DNA of 64,000 nucleotides, from the NCBI RefSeq assembly GCF_003330765.1, contig NZ_CP024902.1, forward strand, positions 2,604,001-2,668,000, read 5' to 3'. The first letter of the stretch is position 1. Each line of letters starts with the position of its first letter. A model generated the notes under the pieces. It saw only the letters and a program-made list of their open reading frames with translations, did no database searches and had not been told where the DNA came from. The translations under genes and the position numbers were made by a program. Positions 25,009-35,266 of the stretch are shown in pieces. The stretch is from Burkholderia pyrrocinia. GTDB lineage: Bacteria > Pseudomonadota > Gammaproteobacteria > Burkholderiales > Burkholderiaceae.

Positions 25009-25401
25009 CTAACAAACGTCCTGCATGTTCCGCGCCAGATCGTCGAGCAGCATCCGGGCGGTCGCCACGTTGGTCGCGACCGGCACGTCGTGCACGTCGC
25101 AGGCGCGCACGAGCGCGGTGATGTCGGGGTCGTGCGGCTGCGCGGTCATCGGGTCGCGCAGGAACACGACGATGTCGACGCGGCCTTCGGCCAGCTCGGC
25201 GCCGATCTGCAGGTCGCCGCCGAGCGGCCCGGACAGCTTGCGCTCGACCTCCAGCCCGTGCGCGGCCGCGATACGGCCGCCCGTCGTGCCCGTCCCGACC
25301 AGCCGGCATTGCGCGAGCGTCGCGCGGTATTGGCCCGCGAGCGCGACGATCTCGTCCTTCTTCGCGTCGTGCGCAATCAGTGCGATACGGGGTTTGCTCA
25401 T
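25009..25401 (-). CDS. mgsA: methylglyoxal synthase
   Basis: A 130-residue MGS-like domain enzyme. The phosphate-binding and catalytic motifs are seen: [21 protein letters not shown], the [17 protein letters not shown] loop, and [15 protein letters not shown], which includes the catalytic Asp and His. It converts dihydroxyacetone phosphate to methylglyoxal and phosphate, a bypass of lower glycolysis. The start at 25401 gives normal length. It lies 47 bp after the atypical SDR, on the same strand. Confidence 0.92.
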   Translation of the reverse strand: MSKPRIALIAHDAKKDEIVALAGQYRATLAQCRLVGTGTTGGRIAAAHGLEVERKLSGPLGGDLQIGAELAEGRVDIVVFLRDPMTAQPHDPDITALVRACDVHDVPVATNVATARMLLDDLARNMQDVC

Positions 25402-25450
25402 CTCCGGTTCCTTCGTTCTGCAGGGGTTGTCGTAAATGGGGCGGCGCGCG

Positions 25451-26230
25451 TCAGAACGTGCCCGGATACGCGCCGCCGTCGAGCAGCCAGTTCTGCCCGG
25501 TGATATAGCCGGCATGCACGCTGCACAGGAACGCGCAGGCCGCGCCGAATTCGTCGCGCGTGCCGAGGCGGCCGGCCGGGATGTCCTTCGCGCGCCGCGC
25601 GCGCATCTCGTCGACCGTCACGCCCTGCGCCTTCGCCGACGCGGCGAGCGTCGTCGCGATCCGGTCGGTGTCGAACAGCCCCGGCAGCAGGTTGTTGATC
25701 GTCACGCCCTGCCCCGCCACCTTGCGCGACAGCCCCGCGACGAAGCCGGTCAGCCCCGAGCGCGCGCCGTTCGACAGCGCGAGCACGTCGATCGGCGCCT
25801 TCACGGCCGAGCTCGTGATGTTGACGATCCGGCCGAAGCCGCGCGCGATCATCCCGTCGACGGTCGCGCGGATCAGCTCGATCGGCGTCAGCATGTTCGA
25901 CTCGAGCGCGCGGATCCAGTCGTCGTGCGAGAAGTCGCGGAAGTCGCCCGGCGGCGGGCCGCCCGCATTCGTCACGAGAATGTCCGGCTGCGGGCATGCG
26001 GCGAGCGCGGCCGCCCGCCCGTCGGGCGTCGTGATGTCGCACGCGACCGCCGTGACCGATACGCCCGACGCCGCGCGGATCGCGTCGGCGGTGGCGTCGA
26101 GCGTGTCGCGCGTGCGCGCGACGATCACGAGATTCACGCCCTCGGCGGCCAGCGCTTCCGCGCAGCCGCGCCCGAGCCCCTTGCTCGCCGCGCATACGAG
26201 CGCGGTCTTTCCTGCGATGCCGAGATCCAT
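25451..26230 (-). CDS. SDR family protein lacking the catalytic Tyr-Lys pair
   Basis: A 259-residue Rossmann protein. The cofactor loop is AASKGLGRG (14-22), in place of TGxxxGxG, and NAGG is at 88-91. Ser residues 140-141 (ITSSA) are kept, but where YxxxK should be the sequence is S153-NGA-R157, with Ser for Tyr and Arg for Lys. This matches an SDR subgroup, the 3-oxoacyl reductase-like group without a full catalytic tetrad, so activity as a normal reductase is doubtful. The fold and the C-terminal GQNWLLDGG are complete. Neighbour mgsA gives no clear hint. Confidence 0.88.
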   Translation of the reverse strand: MDLGIAGKTALVCAASKGLGRGCAEALAAEGVNLVIVARTRDTLDATADAIRAASGVSVTAVACDITTPDGRAAALAACPQPDILVTNAGGPPPGDFRDFSHDDWIRALESNMLTPIELIRATVDGMIARGFGRIVNITSSAVKAPIDVLALSNGARSGLTGFVAGLSRKVAGQGVTINNLLPGLFDTDRIATTLAASAKAQGVTVDEMRARRAKDIPAGRLGTRDEFGAACAFLCSVHAGYITGQNWLLDGGAYPGTF

Positions 26231-26359
26231 CGTCGATTCCTCTGTGGCGACGCGCGCCGGCGCGGGCCCCGCAGCGCCCGCAGGCGGGCGAACGGGCGCG
26301 CGCGGCGCGCGGTTTGTCGTGAGACGTCGATAATATCCGGATCGCGCGGCGCGCCTTGG

Positions 26360-26365
26360 TAAAAT
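26360..26365 (+). promoter_or_regulatory. candidate -10 box of upp
   Basis: TAAAAT lies 78 bp before the upp start in the divergent 213-bp gap with the SDR gene. The -35 region is not convincing. Confidence 0.3.
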
Positions 26366-26443
26366 TGCGGCCATAAGCGCGCGGCCGGCTTGGCGCCCGC
26401 TGCCGCTCCCCGATCCTCTTTTGCCGCCAAGGCACTCCCCGTC

Positions 26444-27094
26444 ATGAAACAGGACAGCCGTTTCCCGAATCTCTTCATCCTCGATCACCCGCTGATCCAG
26501 CACAAGCTGACCCACATGCGCGACAAGGACACGTCGACGCGCACGTTCCGCGAGCTGCTGCGCGAGATCACGCTGCTGATGGGCTATGAGATCACCCGCA
26601 ACCTGCCGATCACGACCAAGCGGGTCGAAACCCCGCTCGTCGAAGTCGACTCGCCCGTGATCGCGGGCAAGAAGCTCGCGATCGTGCCCGTACTGCGCGC
26701 GGGCATCGGGATGTCGGACGGCCTGCTCGACCTGGTCCCGTCCGCGCGCGTCGGCCACATCGGCGTGTACCGCGCCGAAGACCACCGCCCGGTCGAATAC
26801 CTCGTCCGCCTGCCGGACCTCGAAGACCGCATCTTCATCCTGTGCGACCCGATGGTCGCGACCGGCTACTCGGCCGTGCACGCGGTCGACGTGCTCAAGC
26901 GCCGCAACGTGCCGACCGCGAACATCATGTTCGTCGCGCTGGTCGCCGCGCCCGAGGGCGTGCAGGTGTTCCAGGACGCGCACCCGGACGTGAAGCTGTA
27001 CGTCGCGTCGCTCGATTCGCACCTGAACGAGCACGCATACATCGTGCCGGGCCTCGGCGACGCGGGCGACCGCCTGTTCGGCACCAAGAACTGA
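26444..27094 (+). CDS. upp: uracil phosphoribosyltransferase
   Basis: A 216-residue enzyme making UMP from uracil and PRPP. ATG 26444 ([10 protein letters not shown]) is chosen over the in-frame 26390 because the family begins with this segment. The characteristic elements are RAGIGMSDG and the PRPP loop [14 protein letters not shown]. Most Upp proteins have ATGGS at that loop, so the Tyr is a mild variant. The C-terminal uracil-binding segment [16 protein letters not shown] is intact. Confidence 0.95.
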   Translation: MKQDSRFPNLFILDHPLIQHKLTHMRDKDTSTRTFRELLREITLLMGYEITRNLPITTKRVETPLVEVDSPVIAGKKLAIVPVLRAGIGMSDGLLDLVPSARVGHIGVYRAEDHRPVEYLVRLPDLEDRIFILCDPMVATGYSAVHAVDVLKRRNVPTANIMFVALVAAPEGVQVFQDAHPDVKLYVASLDSHLNEHAYIVPGLGDAGDRLFGTKN

Positions 27095-27192
27095 CACCCG
27101 CCGGCGGCCGCGCCGCGCGCCTTCCGGCGTGCCGCCGCGGTCGTTCTGGCCGTTCGGCCATGCGCGGCGGCCCCGAACCGACGGTCGCCGCG

Positions 27193-27201
27193 TGATAAAA
27201 T
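27193..27201 (+). promoter_or_regulatory. extended -10 promoter of yebC
   Basis: TGA-TAAAAT (TGn plus a -10 hexamer) stands 115 bp before the yebC start in the 221-bp gap after upp. No clear -35 box is seen. Confidence 0.4.
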
Positions 27202-27315
27202 CCCGATCCACTCGACACGCGCGGCCCCGCGGCTTCATGCCCGCCGAAACGGCCGCCGATTCAACGACACATTGGCACAATCGCCCGCGCAGCGCGCCCG
27301 GGCACGGAGAAAGGT

Positions 27316-28044
27316 ATGGCTGGTCATTCGAAATGGGCCAACATCAAGCATAAGAAGGCAGCGGCCGACGCGAAGCGCGGCAAGGTCTGGACCCGCCTGA
27401 TCAAGGAAATCCAGGTCGCGGCGCGCCTCGGCGGCGGCGACGTCGCGTCGAACCCGCGCCTGCGTCTCGCGGTCGACAAGGCGGCCGACGCGAACATGCC
27501 GAAGGACAACGTCAAGCGCGCGATCGACCGTGGCGTCGGCGGCGCGGACGGCGCGAACTACGAGGAAATCCGTTACGAAGGCTACGGCATCAGCGGCGCG
27601 GCGATCATCGTCGACACGCTGACCGACAACCGCACCCGCACGGTCGCGGAGGTCCGCCACGCGTTCTCGAAGTTCGGCGGCAACATGGGCACCGACGGCT
27701 CGGTCGCCTTCATGTTCGATCACATCGGCCAGTTCCTGTTCGCGCCCGGCACGTCGGAAGACGCGCTGATGGAAGCCGCGCTCGAAGCCGGCGCGAACGA
27801 CGTGAACACGAACGACGACGGCTCGATCGAAGTGCTGTGCGACTGGCAGGCATTCTCGGCCGTGAAGGACGCGCTCGAAGCCGCCGGCTTCAAGGCCGAG
27901 CTCGCCGAAGTGACGATGAAGCCGCAGAACGAAGTCGAATTCACCGGCGACGACGCGGCGAAGATGCAGAAGCTTCTGGACGCGCTCGAGAACCTCGACG
28001 ACGTGCAGGACGTGTATACGAACGCCGTCATCGTCGACGAATGA
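27316..28044 (+). CDS. yebC: YebC/PmpR family DNA-binding or translation factor
   Basis: A 242-residue protein of the normal three-domain form. It begins with the invariant [16 protein letters not shown] segment. It then has the [20 protein letters not shown] motif and a C-terminal part ending in [14 protein letters not shown]. Family members were described as transcription regulators and more recently as ribosome-associated factors that relieve stalling at proline runs. A strong ribosome site (GGAGAAAGG) precedes ATG 27316. Confidence 0.95.
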   Translation: MAGHSKWANIKHKKAAADAKRGKVWTRLIKEIQVAARLGGGDVASNPRLRLAVDKAADANMPKDNVKRAIDRGVGGADGANYEEIRYEGYGISGAAIIVDTLTDNRTRTVAEVRHAFSKFGGNMGTDGSVAFMFDHIGQFLFAPGTSEDALMEAALEAGANDVNTNDDGSIEVLCDWQAFSAVKDALEAAGFKAELAEVTMKPQNEVEFTGDDAAKMQKLLDALENLDDVQDVYTNAVIVDE

Positions 28045-28091
28045 AATGCCGGCCGCCGTGCACCTGTCGCGGCGGCGGCCCGACCGATTCC

Positions 28092-28129
28092 GCGGCCGGC
28101 GCGCCTGAGCGTGCCGGCCGCCCTGTTTT
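28092..28129 (+). terminator. intrinsic terminator after yebC
   Basis: GCGGCCGGC (28092-28100) pairs with GCCGGCCGC (28113-28121) around a 12-nt loop, followed by CCTGTTTT. It lies 47 bp past the yebC stop and 19 bp before purD, so purD probably depends on a promoter inside or next to it, or on read-through. Confidence 0.65.
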
Positions 28130-28148
28130 CTAGTCTGCGGGGAATCCC

Positions 28149-29429
28149 ATGAAACTACTCGTCGTCGGTTCCGGCGGCCGCGAACATGCGCTGGCGTGGA
28201 AGCTCGCGCAGTCGCCGCGCGTCCAGATGGTCTACGTCGCGCCCGGCAATGGCGGCACGGCGCAGGACGAGCGCCTGAAGAACGTCGACATCACGTCGCT
28301 CGACGAACTCGCCGATTTCGCCGAAAGCGAAGGCGTCGCGTTCACGCTCGTCGGGCCGGAAGCGCCGCTCGCGGCCGGCATCGTCAACCTGTTCCGCGCG
28401 CGCGGCCTGAAGGTGTTCGGCCCGACCCGCGAAGCCGCGCAGCTCGAAAGCTCGAAGGATTTCGCGAAGGCGTTCATGAAGCGCCACGGCATCCCGACGG
28501 CCGACTACGACACCTTCTCCGACGCCGCCGCCGCACACGCGTACATCGACGCGAAGGGCGCGCCGATCGTCGTGAAGGCCGACGGCCTTGCGGCCGGCAA
28601 GGGCGTCGTCGTCGCGATGACGCTCGACGAAGCGCATGCGGCCGTCGACATGATGCTGTCGGGCAACAAGCTCGGCGATGCCGGCGCGCGCGTCGTGATC
28701 GAGGAATTCCTCGACGGCGAGGAAGCGAGCTTCATCGTGATGGTCGACGGCAAGCACGCGCTCGCGCTGGCTTCCAGCCAGGACCACAAGCGCCTGCTCG
28801 ACGAGGACCGCGGCCCGAACACCGGCGGCATGGGCGCGTATTCGCCCGCGCCGATCGTCACGCCGCAGATGCACGCACGCGTGATGCGCGAGATCATCAT
28901 GCCGACCGTGCGCGGGATGGAGAAGGACGGCATCCGCTTCACCGGCTTCCTGTACGCGGGCCTGATGATCGACAAGGAAGGCAATCCGCGCACGCTCGAG
29001 TTCAACTGCCGGATGGGCGACCCGGAAACGCAGCCGATCATGGCCCGTCTGAAGAGCGATTTCTCGAAGGTCGTCGAGCAGGCGATCGCGGGCACGCTCG
29101 ACACGGTCGAGCTCGACTGGGACCGCCGCACCGCGCTCGGCGTCGTGCTGGCCGCGCACGGCTACCCGGACGCACCGCGCAAGGGCGACCGCATCAACGG
29201 GATCCCGGCCGAGACCGCACAGGCGGTCACGTTCCATGCGGGCACGACGCTCGGCGACGGCGGCAAGCTCGTGACGTCCGGCGGCCGCGTGCTGTGCGTG
29301 GTCGGCCTCGCCGATTCGGTGCGCGAAGCGCAGCAGCATGCGTACGACACGATCAACCAGATCAATTTCGAAGGCATGCAGTACCGCCGCGACATCGGCT
29401 TCCGCGCGCTCAACCGCAAGAGCGCGTGA
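28149..29429 (+). CDS. purD: phosphoribosylamine-glycine ligase
   Basis: A 426-residue ATP-grasp enzyme for the second step of purine synthesis, making GAR from phosphoribosylamine, glycine and ATP. It has the N-terminal VVGSGGREHALAWKLA signature, the ATP-grasp loop GLAAGKGVVV, and the metal-binding segment LEFNCRMGDPETQ. The length is normal. The window also encodes purT at 56650, the formate-dependent enzyme of the next step. Confidence 0.97.
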   Translation: MKLLVVGSGGREHALAWKLAQSPRVQMVYVAPGNGGTAQDERLKNVDITSLDELADFAESEGVAFTLVGPEAPLAAGIVNLFRARGLKVFGPTREAAQLESSKDFAKAFMKRHGIPTADYDTFSDAAAAHAYIDAKGAPIVVKADGLAAGKGVVVAMTLDEAHAAVDMMLSGNKLGDAGARVVIEEFLDGEEASFIVMVDGKHALALASSQDHKRLLDEDRGPNTGGMGAYSPAPIVTPQMHARVMREIIMPTVRGMEKDGIRFTGFLYAGLMIDKEGNPRTLEFNCRMGDPETQPIMARLKSDFSKVVEQAIAGTLDTVELDWDRRTALGVVLAAHGYPDAPRKGDRINGIPAETAQAVTFHAGTTLGDGGKLVTSGGRVLCVVGLADSVREAQQHAYDTINQINFEGMQYRRDIGFRALNRKSA

Positions 29430-29513
29430 CGTCGCAACCGCCGCCCCGCCCTCGCGTGGCGGCGGCCTCTCTGCCGGGGTTCGATAGAATGCCCGGCAGA
29501 TGCCTTTTTTACG

Positions 29514-29534
29514 GCCCCCGCTTCGGGCGGGGGC
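29514..29534 (+). other. stable hairpin in the hemF leader
   Basis: GCCCCCGC and GCGGGGGC form a perfect 8-bp stem around TTCGG, ending 13 nt before the hemF ATG. It directly follows a TTTTTT run. No strong ribosome site lies between the hairpin and ATG, so it may limit or position initiation, or belong to a terminator after purD together with the upstream T-run. Confidence 0.4.
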
Positions 29535-29547
29535 ACCCAGTCCAGAC

Positions 29548-30471
29548 ATGACCGATTCGACCTACGACGTGGCGCGCGTGCGCACGTACCTCCAGGGCCT
29601 GCAGGCACGCATCGCCGACGCGCTCGGCGCGCTCGACGGCACGCCGCTCGCGACCGACGCATGGCAGCGCGGGCCGGCCGAACGCCTGCGCGGCGGCGGC
29701 TGCACGCGGATTCTCGAAGGCGGCCGCGTGTTCGAACGCGCGGGAATCGGCTTTTCCGACGTCGCGGGCGACGCGCTGCCGCCGTCGGCGAGCGCGGCGC
29801 GCCCGCAGCTCGCGGGCCGCGGCTTCGAGGCGCTCGGCGTGTCGCTCGTGCTGCACCCGCACAATCCGTACTGCCCGACCGTGCACATGAACGTGCGCAT
29901 GCTGATCGCGACGAAACCGGGCGAGGAGCCCGTGTTCTGGTTCGGCGGCGGCATGGACCTGACCCCGGTTTACGGTTTCGAGGACGACGCGCGGCATTTC
30001 CACCAGACCTGCAAGGATGCGCTCGACCCGTTCGGCGTCGAGCTCTACCCGCGCTTCAAGAAATGGTGCGACGAGTATTTCTTCCTGAAGCACCGCAACG
30101 AGATGCGCGGCATCGGCGGGATCTTCTTCGACGATTTCTCGGAGCCCGGTTTCGAACGCTCGTTTGACATGATGCAAAGCGTCGGCGATGCGTTCCTGCG
30201 GGCCTACCTGCCGATCGTCGAGCGCCGCGTCGACCTGCCGTACGGCGAGCGCGAACGTGACTTCCAGGCGTACCGCCGCGGCCGCTACGTCGAATTCAAC
30301 CTCGTGTTCGACCGCGGCACGCTGTTCGGCCTGCAAAGCGGCGGCCGGACCGAGTCGATCCTGATGTCGATGCCGCCGGTCGCGAACTGGCGCTACAACT
30401 GGCAGCCCGAACCGGGCACGCCTGAAGCGCGCCTGTACAGCGACTTCATCGTGCCGCGCGACTGGGTCTGA
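29548..30471 (+). CDS. hemF: oxygen-dependent coproporphyrinogen III oxidase
   Basis: A 307-residue enzyme oxidising coproporphyrinogen III to protoporphyrinogen IX with O2. ATG 29548 (MTDSTYDV) is preferred over 29500, whose extra residues overlap the leader hairpin. The family motifs are clear: [33 protein letters not shown], and the C-terminal [17 protein letters not shown]. It heads a close run hemF-nadD-rsfS-rlmH-maf-rng. Confidence 0.95.
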   Translation: MTDSTYDVARVRTYLQGLQARIADALGALDGTPLATDAWQRGPAERLRGGGCTRILEGGRVFERAGIGFSDVAGDALPPSASAARPQLAGRGFEALGVSLVLHPHNPYCPTVHMNVRMLIATKPGEEPVFWFGGGMDLTPVYGFEDDARHFHQTCKDALDPFGVELYPRFKKWCDEYFFLKHRNEMRGIGGIFFDDFSEPGFERSFDMMQSVGDAFLRAYLPIVERRVDLPYGERERDFQAYRRGRYVEFNLVFDRGTLFGLQSGGRTESILMSMPPVANWRYNWQPEPGTPEARLYSDFIVPRDWV

Positions 30472-30509
30472 GCCCGCGCGCCCCGCTGCCCCGAGAAAAG
30501 GACGCGTTT

Positions 30510-31211
30510 CTGGACACCACCGCCCGCTCCGCCCCGCTGCCGCGTCGTATCGGCCTGCTGGGCGGCACTTTCGACCCGATCCACGACGGCCATCTCGCGC
30601 TCGCGCGCCGGTTCGCCGAGCTGCTCGGCCTGACCGAGCTCGTGCTGCTGCCTGCCGGGCAGCCGTACCAGAAGCGCGACGTGTCGGCCGCCGAGCATCG
30701 GCTCGCGATGACGCGCGCGGCCGCCGGCTCGCTGTCCGTGCCGGGCGTGACCGTGACCGTCGCCACCGACGAGATCGAGCACGCCGGCCCGACCTACACG
30801 GTCGAGACGCTGGCGCGCTGGCGCGAGCGGATCGGCCCGGATGCGTCGTTGTCGCTGCTGATCGGCGCCGACCAGCTCGTGCGCCTCGACACGTGGCGCG
30901 ACTGGCGCAAGCTGTTCGACTACGCGCACATCTGCGCGTCGACGCGCCCGGGCTTCGAGCTCGGCGCGGCGTCGCCGGACGTCGCGCGGGAAATCGCCGC
31001 GCGGCAGGCCGGCGCCGACGTACTGAAGGCCACGCCGGCCGGCCGGCTGCTGATCGACACGACCCTCGCGTTCGACATCGCCGCGACCGACATCCGCGCG
31101 CACCTGCGCGAATGCATCGCGCGCCATGCGCACATGCCCGACGCGTCGGCCGAACATGTGCCGGCCGCCGTATGGGCCTATATTCTTCAACATCGTCTCT
31201 ACCACTCCTGA
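30510..31211 (+). CDS. nadD: nicotinate-nucleotide adenylyltransferase
   Basis: A 233-residue NAD-synthesis enzyme forming deamido-NAD from nicotinate mononucleotide and ATP. The nucleotidyltransferase signature [12 protein letters not shown] lies near residue 18 and ATDIR stands in place of the usual SSTxIR. No ATG, GTG or TTG exists in frame between the hemF stop and this motif. The best start is CTG 30510, spaced 8-9 nt from the purine-rich GAAAAGGA. The first standard start codon is well inside the fold. The gene ends 4 bp before rsfS. Confidence 0.9.
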   Translation: MDTTARSAPLPRRIGLLGGTFDPIHDGHLALARRFAELLGLTELVLLPAGQPYQKRDVSAAEHRLAMTRAAAGSLSVPGVTVTVATDEIEHAGPTYTVETLARWRERIGPDASLSLLIGADQLVRLDTWRDWRKLFDYAHICASTRPGFELGAASPDVAREIAARQAGADVLKATPAGRLLIDTTLAFDIAATDIRAHLRECIARHAHMPDASAEHVPAAVWAYILQHRLYHS

Positions 31212-31215
31212 ATCC

Positions 31216-31662
31216 ATGGATATCCGCAAACTGCAGCGTGTCATCGTCGACGCCCTCGAAGACGTCAAGGCGCAAGACATCAAGGTGTTCAACACCAGCC
31301 ACCTGACCGAACTGTTCGACCGCGTAGTCGTCGCGTCGGGCACCTCCAACCGCCAGACCAAGGCCCTCGCGTCGAACGTGCGCGACAAGGTCAAGGAAGC
31401 CGGCGGCGACATCGTCAGCTCCGAAGGCGAAGAAACCGGCGAATGGGTGCTCGTCGACTGCGGCGACGCGGTCGTGCACATCCTGCAGCCGGCGCTGCGC
31501 CAGTACTACAACCTCGAGGAAATCTGGGGCGACAAGCCCGTGCGGATGAAGCTCGGCGGCGGCAAGGGCTCGAACGGCTTTGCCACGGCCAGCGAAGACG
31601 AAGACGACGAGGAAGCGGCGCCCGCACGCCCGGCGCGCAAGACGGCCGCCCGCCGCCGTTAA
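31216..31662 (+). CDS. rsfS: ribosome silencing factor RsfS
   Basis: A 148-residue protein with the RsfS (DUF143) core at residues 1-112, showing [19 protein letters not shown] and [16 protein letters not shown]. It binds ribosomal protein L14 and blocks subunit joining in starvation. The last 35 residues are an acidic then basic Ala-rich tail. ATG 31216 starts the conserved domain at once; the longer frame overlaps nadD. The nadD-rsfS-rlmH order is common in proteobacteria. Confidence 0.95.
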   Translation: MDIRKLQRVIVDALEDVKAQDIKVFNTSHLTELFDRVVVASGTSNRQTKALASNVRDKVKEAGGDIVSSEGEETGEWVLVDCGDAVVHILQPALRQYYNLEEIWGDKPVRMKLGGGKGSNGFATASEDEDDEEAAPARPARKTAARRR

Positions 31663-31681
31663 GCCGTTACGAATCGTCCCG

Positions 31682-32152
31682 ATGAAGCTTTTCATCCTCG
31701 CGGTCGGCCACAAGATGCCGGGCTGGATCGCATCCGGCTTCGACGAATACACGAAGCGGATGCCACCCGAGCTGCGCATCGAGTTGCGCGAGATCAAGCC
31801 CGAACTGCGTTCGGGTAGCCGCAGCGCCGAAAGCGTGATGGCCGCCGAGCGGCAGAAGATCGAGGCCGCGCTGCCGAAGGGCGCGCGCATCGTCGCGCTC
31901 GACGAGCGCGGCCGCGACTGGACCACGATGCAGCTCGCGCAGGCGCTGCCCGGCTGGCAGCAGGACGGCCGCGACGTCGCGTTCGTGATCGGCGGCGCCG
32001 ACGGGCTCGATCCGGAACTGAAAGCGCGCGCCGACGTGCTGCTGCGCATCTCCAGCATGACGCTGCCGCACGGGATGGTGCGCGTGCTGCTCGCCGAACA
32101 GCTTTACCGGGCGTGGAGCATCACGCAGAATCATCCCTATCATCGCGCATGA
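31682..32152 (+). CDS. rlmH: 23S rRNA (pseudouridine-1915-N3) methyltransferase
   Basis: A 156-residue SPOUT-class methyltransferase. The SAM-binding knot is visible as [13 protein letters not shown], followed by the dimer and catalytic segment [22 protein letters not shown]. It methylates pseudouridine 1915 in helix 69 on assembled ribosomes. It is 19 bp after rsfS; length and ends match the family. Confidence 0.96.
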   Translation: MKLFILAVGHKMPGWIASGFDEYTKRMPPELRIELREIKPELRSGSRSAESVMAAERQKIEAALPKGARIVALDERGRDWTTMQLAQALPGWQQDGRDVAFVIGGADGLDPELKARADVLLRISSMTLPHGMVRVLLAEQLYRAWSITQNHPYHRA

Positions 32153-32203
32153 CGCGTCGTCCTCGACACGCGCGCCGCGCGCGCTCACCGAGATAACGAC
32201 ACC

Positions 32204-32836
32204 ATGCCGTCCAGCACGTCCCCCGCGCTTTTCCCTACCCTATACCTTGCTTCGCAAAGCCCGCGCCGCCAGGAGCTGCTGCAGCAGATCGGCGTACGCT
32301 TCGAGCTGCTGCTGCCGCGCCCCGACGAGGATGCCGAGGCGCTCGAGGCCGAACTGCCCGGCGAAGCCGCCGATGCGTACGTGCGGCGCGTGACCGTCGC
32401 GAAGGCCGAAGCCGCGCGGGCGCGCCTTGTCGCGAGCGGCAGGCCGGCCGCGCCCGTGCTGGTCGCCGATACGACCGTGACGATCGACGGCGCGATCCTC
32501 GGCAAGCCGGCCGACGCCGACGACGCGCTCGCAATGCTGACGCGCCTCGCGGGCCGCGAGCACGACGTGCTGACCGCCGTCGCGGTGATCGGCGCCGAAG
32601 GCGAACTGCTGCCGCCCGCGCTGTCGCGCTCGTCGGTGCGCTTCGCGGCCGCGTCGCGCGACGCGTACGCGCGCTACGTCGAGACGGGCGAGCCGTTCGG
32701 CAAAGCCGGCGCTTATGCGATCCAGGGGCGCGCGGCCGAATTCATCGAGCGAATCGACGGTTCCCATTCGGGTATCATGGGTCTGCCCCTTTTTGAGACT
32801 GCCGCGCTGCTACGCACCGCGCGCATCTCCTTCTGA
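32204..32836 (+). CDS. Maf family nucleoside triphosphate pyrophosphatase
   Basis: A 210-residue Maf-type house-cleaning enzyme. The phosphate-binding start [12 protein letters not shown] is at residues 15-26. The catalytic region around [10 protein letters not shown] and LGKP and the C-terminal [25 protein letters not shown] are complete. The layout is closest to the dTTP/UTP pyrophosphatase branch (YhdE), but the branch cannot be proven by eye. It lies 8 bp before rng, a pairing common in proteobacteria. Confidence 0.92.
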   Translation: MPSSTSPALFPTLYLASQSPRRQELLQQIGVRFELLLPRPDEDAEALEAELPGEAADAYVRRVTVAKAEAARARLVASGRPAAPVLVADTTVTIDGAILGKPADADDALAMLTRLAGREHDVLTAVAVIGAEGELLPPALSRSSVRFAAASRDAYARYVETGEPFGKAGAYAIQGRAAEFIERIDGSHSGIMGLPLFETAALLRTARISF

Positions 32837-32844
32837 ATCCCACC

Positions 32845-34314
<1,470 letters not shown>

Positions 34315-34445
34315 GCGTTCTGTCCGTTCGCTGCCGGCCTCGCCGCGCAGCGCTTCGATGCGGCACCCGGGCCGGCCGCGCATGTCGCGCTGCCACCCGC
34401 CGCCGCCCCTCCCTTTACCCTTTTCGCAATCGTTCGTCACACACC

Positions 34446-34781
34446 ATGAGCCAACGCCACAACCGCCGCCAGCGCAAGAAACTCCATATCGCCGAGTTCC
34501 AGGAACTCTCGTTCAACGCAACCGCGCATTACCGCAACGAGCTGACCGACCTCGAACGCGGCCAACTGATCGACGCGTTCATCGACTTCGTCGAAGCGAA
34601 CGGGCTCCTGACCGTCGCGTCCGCGGACGAAGGCATCGGCGCCTACCTGATCTCCGGCGCGCCGCGCGGCACGACGACCGACGCGGATCGCGAAACCGTG
34701 CGCGCGTGGCTGGCCGCACGGCCGGAGCTGACCGACGTCCAGGTCAGCGAATTCAGCGACGCGTGGTATCCGGACGCCTGA
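34446..34781 (+). CDS. YggL family 50S ribosome-binding protein
   Basis: A 111-residue protein of the DUF469/YggL type. It starts MSQRHNRRQRKKLHIAEFQE and contains FIDFVEANGLLTVASADEG and the C-terminal FSDAWYP. YggL relatives bind the 50S subunit. ATG 34446 matches the family start; the larger open frame from 34047 is within rng. It stands 131 bp after rng. Confidence 0.92.
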   Translation: MSQRHNRRQRKKLHIAEFQELSFNATAHYRNELTDLERGQLIDAFIDFVEANGLLTVASADEGIGAYLISGAPRGTTTDADRETVRAWLAARPELTDVQVSEFSDAWYPDA

Positions 34782-35266
34782 TTTTCCGTTTTCTCGACGT
34801 ACCCTGGCGACCTCCGCGCCGGCCCGCCCTGACGGGCAGGTCCGGACGTCGCCTCCCGCCTCTCTCCCGCCTCTCTCCCGCCACACGCCCGCCGTCGCCC
34901 GCCCCCTGCGCGGCCAACACCGATCCACACCCTTCGTGCCGTGTCGACAGGGATTTCCCCGATTCCGGCCATGAATCGGACGCTTACTTCAATTTAACGA
35001 TGGTTAAAGGAAGTATTGCGTCGGTCGGCCTACTCTGATCGCAAAGAATCCGACGATTTCCGGCGCGATCGGCAAGCAATACGAAAGAATGCAACCCGCG
35101 CGACCGGCAGGCGTTCCGGATTCCAAACCAGGTGACAACGCGACATGGCGACAGGTCAATCAGGGAGACAACAACCGAGGTGCCCGCCGCTTCACCTTCG
35201 CGGCGGCGACACAGCGACGCACGTGAAGACCGCCTGACCCATTTCTTCAATCGAGACGAGGACGAC
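34782..35266. other. 485-bp intergenic region before the low-complexity lipoprotein
   Basis: No ORF here looks like a protein. The left half is GC-rich and has two direct copies of an 11-12-bp unit (CGCCTCTCTCC) near 34860-34885. The right half, from 34980, is strikingly AT-richer and holds the inverted repeat at 34993-35008. It probably contains the lipoprotein promoter and leader, but I cannot place -35 and -10 boxes with confidence. Confidence 0.5.
34993..35008. promoter_or_regulatory. 16-bp palindromic operator-like site
   Basis: TTTAAC-GATG-GTTAAA is a perfect 6+6 inverted repeat in the AT-rich island, 259 bp before the lipoprotein start. The form is typical of a dimeric regulator site. 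No matching regulator is encoded nearby. Confidence 0.4.

Noticed and set aside
34860..34885. Short direct repeat (CGCCTCTCTCC twice) after yggL
   Set aside because: Only two copies of a pyrimidine-rich unit; not enough to call a repeat element.
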